Source: Candidatus Moraniibacteriota bacterium (GTDB lineage Bacteria > Patescibacteriota > Minisyncoccia > Moranbacterales > GWC2-37-73). Taken from it: 42,874 nucleotides of DNA. Position numbers and translations under genes: made by a program. The notes beneath the pieces are model-generated. The model was not told where the DNA came from. It was given only the letters and a program-made list of their open reading frames with translations, and made no database searches. The stretch is taken from the NCBI GenBank assembly GCA_028715015.1, contig JAQTLF010000004.1:1-42874 (forward strand), read 5' to 3'. This document shows, piece after piece, positions 1-7,613 of the stretch (the stretch's first letter is position 1; the number at the start of each line of letters is the position of its first letter).

Positions 1-1
1 C

Positions 2-94
2 AACAACCCAGGCAGCTCCGAGCCAACAACCCACGAAACCAGTTCCCTGCTCTCGGATGCGATGAATTTGATGGGTGGCACGATAGTTGAATAA
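2..94 (+). CDS. 3' end of a CDS truncated by the window edge (tail ...SDAMNLMGGTIVE*); could be a DnaX-type C-terminus but not provable
   Basis: Open frame from position 2 to TAA at 92-94. Confidence 0.45.
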   Translation, partial: NNPGSSEPTTHETSSLLSDAMNLMGGTIVE

Positions 95-285
95 AAAAAC
101 AAATCACAAGAAACAATAACCAAAAAAATCTCAAATCTCAATTTCCAATATCAAACAAAATCCAAAATCTCAAATCCTAAAAGTTTTTTAGACATTTGGA
201 CTTGAGTCATTTATTGGAAATTTGGATTTTGTCATTTGGATTTTTGTTTGGTGTTTGTATCTTGATGTTTGTATATTTTAAATTT
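95..285. repeat. Large imperfect inverted repeat built of ~7-nt units, no ORF inside
   Basis: Left arm ...AAATCTC AAATCTC AATTTCC AATATCA AACAAAA TCC...; right arm ...GGAAATTTGGATTTTGTCATTTGGATTTTTGTTTGG...; centre CTAAAA/TTTTAG. Confidence 0.75.
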
Positions 286-287
286 AT

Positions 288-359
288 TGGGGCGTAGCCA
301 AGCGGTAAGGCAACGGACTTTGACTCCGTCACGCGTAGGTCCGAATCCTACCGCCCCAA
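288..359 (+). tRNA. tRNA-Gln (anticodon TTG)
   Basis: Acceptor TGGGGCG/CGCCCCA, anticodon loop ACTTTGACT, T-arm GTAGGTCCGAATCCTAC; no encoded CCA. Confidence 0.95.
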
Positions 360-399
360 CACAGATATTTTTAAAGACACCATTGGGGTGTCTTTAAAA

Positions 400-861
400 T
401 TACTTAATCGAATGCAGAATTGCTTGTTCCAATTTTTTGGGTTCATCAGTACCCATCCTATAAGTCTTACCATTTTTCAGTCTGATTTCAACCGCATCAA
501 AACCGGAAACATTGTAGATCCACATATTGGGCCAAAACCATCTTCTTATTCCCCATCCAAAATACCAATGATTTTTTACAGCTTCAGCAGAGACTATATC
601 ATCAAGCAAAAACTTTTTCCTATAAATGCCATAACCGAATTTGATTCGTAAATACTTTTCATTAACAATCACTTGAAGTGACCCGAAAGAAGAGAGAATA
701 AAAAGAACTAGTGCCATAATGGCAGTAACGACAAAATTTGGCCCTGAATCAACCGAAGGAAGCTCGGCGGAGGCCATCATATAAACCCGTGCGAAAAGCA
801 CCAGCACAGCCAGTATAACAACTAACATAAGATAACCAATTTGAGTGTGTTTGTATTTCAT
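400..861 (-). CDS. Membrane protein, two N-terminal TM helices plus a PH-like soluble domain
   Basis: ORF; hydrophobic N-terminus followed by charged beta-rich region. Confidence 0.75.
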   Translation of the reverse strand: MKYKHTQIGYLMLVVILAVLVLFARVYMMASAELPSVDSGPNFVVTAIMALVLFILSSFGSLQVIVNEKYLRIKFGYGIYRKKFLLDDIVSAEAVKNHWYFGWGIRRWFWPNMWIYNVSGFDAVEIRLKNGKTYRMGTDEPKKLEQAILHSIK

Positions 862-1045
862 AAAATTAAATTTTATTTATAAGTTTCAATTGGCTCTTAC
901 CTGCAAAGTCATTGTAGCACAATGTTGAAACCTGCATTACAATAAGGCCTGCGTCCGCATGCAAAAATATATAATTGACAAGTACACCCATTAAAGCTTA
1001 ACTTAATTAAATAGTACCTATAAAAAACATTGGGAGGGATAAGTC

Positions 1046-1360
1046 ATGAGAGAAACGATATACAAAAAATTTATTGACAATGGAAATGGAGACTGCATCT
1101 ATTGCAATGAAAGAAGTCATGATTGCCGCTGTGATGAAAAAACGGCAGAATCATTGGGCTATCACTATGATCACATCCCAATAATCAAGGCTTTGGAAGT
1201 GCCGCCCATGCCAGATGGACTGGATGCAATTGGAAAACTGATGTTTTCAATTAGCCATCCAACTTCCATGAAAACCAGCCTGGGTGTTTGGAGGAAAGGT
1301 GATAAGTGGTTCAGAACTGGCTATGACCTTGTTGACTATCACAATCATGTGAACACATAA
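1046..1360 (+). CDS. Hypothetical protein with Cys cluster (CIYCNERSHDCRC)
   Basis: ORF with GGGAGGG SD-like motif upstream and a terminator downstream. Confidence 0.65.
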   Translation: MRETIYKKFIDNGNGDCIYCNERSHDCRCDEKTAESLGYHYDHIPIIKALEVPPMPDGLDAIGKLMFSISHPTSMKTSLGVWRKGDKWFRTGYDLVDYHNHVNT

Positions 1361-1396
1361 ATGCGATTAAAAAAAACATGCCCTATCCAAATCACA

Positions 1397-1434
1397 AAGG
1401 CTCACTCGGAAATATTCTGAGTGAGCCTTTTTTC
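1397..1434. terminator. Rho-independent terminator between convergent genes
   Basis: AAGGCTCACTCGGAAATATTCTGAGTGAGCCTTTTTT. Confidence 0.9.
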
Positions 1435-1435
1435 C

Positions 1436-1837
1436 TTATTCAGTTGTTTTTCCATCAAATTCGGGACTGTCGGACTCAGCTTCTTGTTTGGTTGCCCGCT
1501 CAACTCCATCGAGATGATGCGCTGGAGAATAGATGGTATAGAGTTTCAGATCACTCGAATCTGAGATATTGATGATGTTGTGTTGCGCTCCTGCCGGCAC
1601 GATCACGGCGTCACCGTCGGAAACTGCATATTCGGTTTCATTGATGATGACTTTTCCCTCTCCTTTTTCGAAGCGAAAAAATTGATCATTTTCTTCATGC
1701 ACTTCCATGCCGATGTCCTCGCCGGGCTGCAAACTCATCAAAACCAGCTGGCAATGATTTCCTGTGTACAAAACTTTGCGAAACGATTCGTTTCCCAAGG
1801 TCAGATTTTCAATGTCGCCCATGTAGCCTTTTTTCAT
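1436..1837 (-). CDS. Cupin-domain protein (mannose-6-phosphate isomerase-like)
   Basis: Cupin motifs PGEDIGMEVHEENDQFFRFEKGEGKVII ... GDAVIVPAGAQHNIIN. Confidence 0.9.
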   Translation of the reverse strand: MKKGYMGDIENLTLGNESFRKVLYTGNHCQLVLMSLQPGEDIGMEVHEENDQFFRFEKGEGKVIINETEYAVSDGDAVIVPAGAQHNIINISDSSDLKLYTIYSPAHHLDGVERATKQEAESDSPEFDGKTTE

Positions 1838-2019
1838 ATTGTTTTTGTTTAGGATATTACAAACTGATTATACCACATCCGGATCGGTTTTATTTCCTTG
1901 GCTGAAAATTTCCCAAATATTACGAAACCTTGACAAAAATTCACAATATGATTATAATAGCAAGAACGTGAAAAAATGTAGCACATTAAAAATACACCAA
2001 AAAACCAGGAGGAAGTCTA

Positions 2020-2472
2020 ATGCAGAAAAAAAAACAGAGGCTTGTTCAAAAACTTGTTGATTATCTACGTGGTGATCATGCTGGTATGGATCTTACTGAT
2101 GAAGAAATTGAAGTCATTGGCAAAGCTCTTTCCATACTTGTAGAAAAAAGCTTGATCAACATAAATGAGAACGAGTTGGTGCGAGTTACAACTCCACCCA
2201 GCAAGCCGATGCCAATAAGGGCGGAAACGAAAGAGCTTATCATGGGAGCCATAGTCAGAATGCTTCATTCTGATTTGGATCACTTTAATGATGATAAGTT
2301 AAAGGGAAAGCAAACTCTCGATTTCGGCGAAAGAATTCGCGCCGATCTGGAGATTCCCAAAAAATATCACGAGCAAATGCGAAGCATTTGCCTGGAAAAA
2401 GGCTGGGAAGTGCAGGAAATTTCCGGCCTGGTGATTAAAGTAAACAATATCAAAAGAGTGAAGAAAAAATAA
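2020..2472 (+). CDS. Hypothetical protein
   Basis: ORF with AGGAGGAAG SD and strong downstream terminator. Confidence 0.75.
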   Translation: MQKKKQRLVQKLVDYLRGDHAGMDLTDEEIEVIGKALSILVEKSLININENELVRVTTPPSKPMPIRAETKELIMGAIVRMLHSDLDHFNDDKLKGKQTLDFGERIRADLEIPKKYHEQMRSICLEKGWEVQEISGLVIKVNNIKRVKKK

Positions 2473-2499
2473 TTTCAACACTTCACTCAAAAAAACAAA

Positions 2500-2533
2500 G
2501 GGTTTAGCGGAAACACGCTAAACCCTTTTTTCA
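2500..2533 (+). terminator. Rho-independent terminator
   Basis: GGGTTTAGCGGAAACACGCTAAACCCTTTTTTC. Confidence 0.9.
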
Positions 2534-2561
2534 TGTCCATTTTTACTGCACAATAAGCATC

Positions 2562-3500
2562 TCAGGATTGCACGATTTCTTTGATGTTGTAGTTCATGGT
2601 GTTTCTGCTCTTGTAATATGATTTGAGCAAGATGTCAGCCAAGAGTCCTGAAATGAAAAGTTGGATTCCGATCAAAACGAAGAAAACTCCCAAAAGCGGC
2701 CAGTTTCGAGTCGCGACTGGATATCCATAGAATATTTTTTCAATTCCCATCCAAACCAGAATCGCAAAGCCAAGTGCCATGAAGACCATGCCTGTGCCGC
2801 CAAAAAGATGCAGCGGCCTGTTGGAATATTTGCGCCAAAACCAAACTGAAATCATGTCCACAATTCCTTTGATTCCTCTTTTCCAGTTGTATTTCGTCAC
2901 ACCATGCACGCGCGGAAAATGGGTCACTTTGACTTCCCCGACTTTGTATCCTTGCAATTCCAAAATTGCCGGAATGAAACGATGCATTTCCCCGAAAAGA
3001 TCGACATCTTTGAAACATTCTTTTTTGTAGGCTTTAAGACTGCAACCACTGTCATGGATCGTGTCATTAATCAAAACCTTGCGCAAAAGATTGGCTGCTC
3101 TTGATGCCAAGTGCTTGCTGAGATTGTCTTTGCGATGGAAACGCCATCCGGAAACAACATCAAACCCCTTGTCCATTTCAGCCAGCAAAAGTGGGATATC
3201 TGCAGGATCATTTTGCAAATCACTGTCCATGGTGACAATAATCTCGCCTTGCGCCTGTTTGAAGCCTGCGTCCATGGCAGCTGTCTGACCGAAATTTTTG
3301 CGGAATTTGATCAAGATGAGCGGCGAAAGTCCTTCGCATTCTTTGACTGTTCCATCCCTTGATCCATCATCAATGAAAATTATTTCGAAAGATTTGCCAA
3401 TTTTTTGGCAAGCTTCCAAAATTCTGCGATGAAGTTCTCTCACATTTCCTTCCTCATTGAACACCGGCGCCACAATCGACAAATAAGGTTTTTCGCTCAT
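2562..3500 (-). CDS. Family 2 glycosyltransferase, DPM1/GtrB-like with C-terminal TM helices
   Basis: SIVAPVFNEEGNVREL...FIDDGSRDGT...TMDSDLQNDP. Confidence 0.93.
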   Translation of the reverse strand: MSEKPYLSIVAPVFNEEGNVRELHRRILEACQKIGKSFEIIFIDDGSRDGTVKECEGLSPLILIKFRKNFGQTAAMDAGFKQAQGEIIVTMDSDLQNDPADIPLLLAEMDKGFDVVSGWRFHRKDNLSKHLASRAANLLRKVLINDTIHDSGCSLKAYKKECFKDVDLFGEMHRFIPAILELQGYKVGEVKVTHFPRVHGVTKYNWKRGIKGIVDMISVWFWRKYSNRPLHLFGGTGMVFMALGFAILVWMGIEKIFYGYPVATRNWPLLGVFFVLIGIQLFISGLLADILLKSYYKSRNTMNYNIKEIVQS

Positions 3501-3580
3501 TTTTTTTGAAGTAAATAATTTATATTACCCATTAATATTAGCCAATTTCAACAAAAAATGCAACTGGCACAGTCGAAAAA

Positions 3581-4882
3581 TTATTTTTTCTTTAAATACA
3601 TATCCCATTTAGGGACTATTCTAAATTTGTATTGATCCCCAACCTTTACGGATTTGAATTCATGTATTTGCTGATTAAAATGATAATCCTTATATTTTGC
3701 AAAAACCCAGTCATGCGGCAAGCCGATAAAAACAAAACAAGCCAACAAAATACCAACAAAAGTTTTCAAAAATCTTTTCTCTGAGTTGAAAAATAGCCAT
3801 CCCAGGGAAATCATCCAAGCCAAGCCTGGCAAGAAATAATATCTTCCACCTGGCCCTCCGGTCATAACATCCCATTGAGGCTTGATAAGACTGACTTGCG
3901 GTGATGAAAGGGCGCCAGCAAAAACCAAAAAAGCAAAAATAATAAAAAGTTTAAGTTCCATTTGCGCCTTCCAAAAAACATATCCCAGCACGGCAACACC
4001 TGCAACTCCAAATGATATCGGAAGCGATCCATTTTCCCACAATCCAAGCTCTATTATTTTTTTGACATAATCAGTTCCCAAAAGACTACGGACAAAAACA
4101 TCCCCAGAAAGAATTTTAAAAAAATTCACAAAACTTGCACCAAGTGGAGCTGTAGAGCGCGCCGCGTCATTCACAATAAAAAGATAACTATACAGCTGGA
4201 TCAAAAATGTCACTGCCAAAATCGCAAACTTATCAAGAAATTCCTTGAATAAATTTTTGTAAAAATAGATAATTGCGATCGGCAAGGCAAAAAATATGAA
4301 AGGACCACTCAGCCCAGCCAGAAATAAAAGCGCCCAATCAAAAATTCTCCAACTGATTTTTTTGCTTTTAGGGACAATGATGATCAAAAACATCAACAAT
4401 GCCAACCGCCATTGAACATTCGTCAGATTGGCATTGATTTCAGCCGTTCCCAAGAGTGACAAATAGGCCAAACTACACAAAAAACGTTGCCAAAGTTTGG
4501 GAACCAGCTTGCCAAAACGCGCTGAAAGAAAATACAAAGCTGGCAATATCTGGAACAAAATGGCAAAAACATTGAAAACCAAAGGTGCGCGGCCGATGCC
4601 AACCATATTCCCCAGCAAACCACCAACCCTAGAAACGGTTTGGAAATATCCTTGTTTTGGAATCAGAAATGGTTGCCAAAAATGATCGGCGCCATAGGCT
4701 TCCGAAAACCAAAAAACTCCGTCCTCAGCATAGAACTGAGGATAGGTGACGACATCAACCCTTCTTGAAACAACAAGCAAAGAGAAAAATGCAGCGATCA
4801 AGAAAAACTTCAGATATTTATTTTTATACACCTTTTTCAAAAATTCCATAGTTGCAACTGATTTATTCTTAAATGATATCAT
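3581..4882 (-). CDS. Polytopic membrane protein, possible GT-C type glycosyltransferase
   Basis: Many TM segments; YPQFYAEDGVFWFSEAYG near first TM. Confidence 0.75.
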   Translation of the reverse strand: MISFKNKSVATMEFLKKVYKNKYLKFFLIAAFFSLLVVSRRVDVVTYPQFYAEDGVFWFSEAYGADHFWQPFLIPKQGYFQTVSRVGGLLGNMVGIGRAPLVFNVFAILFQILPALYFLSARFGKLVPKLWQRFLCSLAYLSLLGTAEINANLTNVQWRLALLMFLIIIVPKSKKISWRIFDWALLFLAGLSGPFIFFALPIAIIYFYKNLFKEFLDKFAILAVTFLIQLYSYLFIVNDAARSTAPLGASFVNFFKILSGDVFVRSLLGTDYVKKIIELGLWENGSLPISFGVAGVAVLGYVFWKAQMELKLFIIFAFLVFAGALSSPQVSLIKPQWDVMTGGPGGRYYFLPGLAWMISLGWLFFNSEKRFLKTFVGILLACFVFIGLPHDWVFAKYKDYHFNQQIHEFKSVKVGDQYKFRIVPKWDMYLKKK

Positions 4883-4912
4883 GTTTGCCTATTTTACACC
4901 AAGAAAATAAGT

Positions 4913-5884
4913 CTACACCTCACTGATGACATCAAAGCCTTTGTAGCTTCCAGTGATTGAAAGTCCGATCACTTTTTTGGCAATTCCTTTTTGTTTTATT
5001 TGCAAAGCAGTTTCATTGAGTGTTGCACCAGAACCAACCGCATCATCAATCAACAAAACGTTTTTGAAAGTCTTTTTTTCATTCACAATGATCGTTTTTC
5101 TGGCATTTTCAATACGATCACCCAACTTGGTGAGGGTTTTTTGTGGAACAATAATCTCTGTCTTTATTTTTACAATGGAAATCTTATTGACATGCTCATG
5201 CAGATTTTTCTCCAGTTCTTTCATAAACTGCACTTCCCGCTTCACTGTTGGTGGAATAAAACCGATTCCGTCAATGCCATATTTACTGATGATCGCATCT
5301 ATTTTCGGCTTGACATCATTGGCCAATTCGCGCATCATTTTTTTGTCCTGACTTTGCTTGGCATACAAAAGAAGTTGTCCGAGCTTTGTTTTTCCAAACC
5401 TTTCAATGCTATAAAAATCCAGATAAAAAATCTTGTCCACGCCAACTTCCTGAAAAGTTGTTTTGAATTTATCGCGCCCGTCAATAACACCACTTTTTTT
5501 GAATGCATCATATTTTTTCAATGTTTTGACGTATTCGTGTGCGGTTTTTTCAACCTGTTGATTGGTTCTTTCACACCAGAACAAAAAACCATCCATGCCC
5601 TGCTTGCGCTCACCAGACGGCGAAATGAACAAGAAATTTTCTTCAATGGTTTTTTGCACCCCATCATCAACAACATTTGATCCATTTTTTTTGATCACTT
5701 CTTTTTTTAGCATATAAAAAACCACTGGCGGCTTGCCAATTTTTACAACTTCATCCTGTGACAACAAATTGCTAAGTTGTTTAGAAACAGCCATTCGACT
5801 TATTTCCAAATAATCAACCAATTCATTGATGGATACTTGTTTTTTTAATTTCAAATATGCCTTTATTTTTTCAGAAGTCTTCAT
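4913..5884 (-). CDS. N-terminal HTH plus C-terminal phosphoribosyltransferase domain
   Basis: VSINELVDYLEISRMAVSKQLSNL (HTH); VLLIDDAVGSGATLNETA (PRPP-binding loop). Confidence 0.85.
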   Translation of the reverse strand: MKTSEKIKAYLKLKKQVSINELVDYLEISRMAVSKQLSNLLSQDEVVKIGKPPVVFYMLKKEVIKKNGSNVVDDGVQKTIEENFLFISPSGERKQGMDGFLFWCERTNQQVEKTAHEYVKTLKKYDAFKKSGVIDGRDKFKTTFQEVGVDKIFYLDFYSIERFGKTKLGQLLLYAKQSQDKKMMRELANDVKPKIDAIISKYGIDGIGFIPPTVKREVQFMKELEKNLHEHVNKISIVKIKTEIIVPQKTLTKLGDRIENARKTIIVNEKKTFKNVLLIDDAVGSGATLNETALQIKQKGIAKKVIGLSITGSYKGFDVISEV

Positions 5885-5893
5885 TTTGATAAA

Positions 5894-5920
5894 GTTTACA
5901 GTTTACAGTTAACTGTAAAC
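5894..5920. promoter_or_regulatory. Candidate operator: perfect 20-bp palindrome plus extra half-site
   Basis: GTTTACA + GTTTACAGTTAACTGTAAAC just upstream of the HTH-PRTase start. Confidence 0.65.
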
Positions 5921-6080
5921 CAATATACCATATTTTAATTAATTGTCAACAAGCCAATTTTTAAGCTTATTTCGGGCATTTTAATGGTATTTATAAAAAA
6001 ATGATTATAAAAAAATTAAAATACTCACCATTTTATGCTATAATCACAATAGGCTTTTAATTGTTGATAATAAAAATCAT

Positions 6081-7067
6081 ATGAAAATTTTGGTAACTGG
6101 CGGGGCGGGATATATAGGGTCGCACACTGTGCGGAAATTGAGGCAGGCTGGACATGAGATTGTGATTTTTGACAATCTTTCTTCAGGACATTTGGATGCC
6201 ATCCGGGGTTTTGAACTTTTTGAAGGCGACCTTGCCAACAAAAATGATTTGGAAAAAGTTTTTTCGCAAAACAATTTTGATGCGGTCGTGCATTTTGCAG
6301 GTTCGATCGAAGCCGGAGAATCAATGACTGATCCGAAAAGATTTTTCAACAACAATCTGATCAATGGTCTCAATCTTTTGGAAGCCATGCTGTCCCACGA
6401 CGTCAAAAAAATTGTTTTTTCTTCCACGGCTGCAGTGTATGGCGAACCCAAGCAGATGCCAATCGAAGAAACCGCACCCAAAAATCCGACCAATGTGTAT
6501 GGCCAGACAAAATTGATGTTCGAACAAGTTTTGGATGCCTATGACCATGCCTATGGACTCAAATCTGTGTGCCTCAGATATTTTAATGCCACTGGCGCCG
6601 ACCCGTCAGGAGAAATCGGACCTGATCACAAAAACAAAACCCATCTGCTCACTCTCACACTTTTGACCGCGCTTGGCAAAAGAGATTCCATCAAAATTTT
6701 CGGCACCGACTATCCGACTCCCGATGGAACAGGTATCCGCGATTATGTGCACGTCAACGATTTGGCCGACGCCCATGTTTTGGCCTTGGACCATTTGGAA
6801 AAAAATGGCACTTCAGACAAATTCAATTTGGGCAATGAAAAAGGCACTTCCGTGCGCGAAGTCATCGAAATGTCCAAAAAAATCACAGGCATCGATTTCA
6901 AAGTCATCGAAGAGCCGCGACGCGACGGCGATCCTGCCAATCTCTTTGCCAGTTCGCAAAAAGCCCAAACGATTTTGCACTGGAAACCCCAATTCCCTGC
7001 CATGGAGCAGATCATCGAAACCGCCTGGAATTGGCACAGAAGCCATCCAGATGGGTTTGAGAAGTGA
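6081..7067 (+). CDS. galE: UDP-glucose 4-epimerase
   Basis: MKILVTGGAGYIGSHT, YGQTK, PTPDGTGIRDYVHVNDLADAH. Confidence 0.95.
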   Translation: MKILVTGGAGYIGSHTVRKLRQAGHEIVIFDNLSSGHLDAIRGFELFEGDLANKNDLEKVFSQNNFDAVVHFAGSIEAGESMTDPKRFFNNNLINGLNLLEAMLSHDVKKIVFSSTAAVYGEPKQMPIEETAPKNPTNVYGQTKLMFEQVLDAYDHAYGLKSVCLRYFNATGADPSGEIGPDHKNKTHLLTLTLLTALGKRDSIKIFGTDYPTPDGTGIRDYVHVNDLADAHVLALDHLEKNGTSDKFNLGNEKGTSVREVIEMSKKITGIDFKVIEEPRRDGDPANLFASSQKAQTILHWKPQFPAMEQIIETAWNWHRSHPDGFEK

Positions 7068-7109
7068 CTATCACTAGACACCGAAAAGTCCGGGTGCTAT
7101 ACTTTTATT

Positions 7110-7397
7110 ATGAATATTATTAAATGCGACATGGACAAGAAAAATAAACAAGAAATAACACTTGATGACATTGCTAGGATTTTGCAAGATGGTCTTTTGA
7201 AAATGGACAAGGGCTTTAATAACGTAGATAGAAGATTAGATGGTGTGGAAGAAAAATTAAATGGCGTGGAAGAAAGATTGGCAAGTGTCGAAAAGAAAAT
7301 TGACCGTATTGAAGGTGAAATTATCAAAAAAGTTGATACGGTTGAATACAACTCAACCAAATATCGCGTGAAAAAACTGGAAGAGAAATTTGCCTAA
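7110..7397 (+). CDS. Short coiled-coil protein
   Basis: Heptad-rich ORF (NNVDRRLDGVEEKLNGVEERLASVEKKID). Confidence 0.65.
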   Translation: MNIIKCDMDKKNKQEITLDDIARILQDGLLKMDKGFNNVDRRLDGVEEKLNGVEERLASVEKKIDRIEGEIIKKVDTVEYNSTKYRVKKLEEKFA

Positions 7398-7425
7398 AAC
7401 ATTCATAACAAAAAAAACTTATACA

Positions 7426-7458
7426 AAAATCCAACTTAGATAGGCTGGATTTTTTTGA
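7426..7458 (+). terminator. Rho-independent terminator
   Basis: AAATCCAACTTAGATAGGCTGGATTTTTTT. Confidence 0.7.
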
Positions 7459-7613
7459 TGCTCAAATTTCCACCCCCACTCCTGCCAAGGACGGTCCTCG
7501 GTGATAGCTCGTTCTTGGCGATAACCTTATATGTGCATAACTATTCGGCATTTTTGCTACCAAGTATTGATATTATTTGCTATAATACACAAATAAACAA
7601 TAAACAAAATGCG

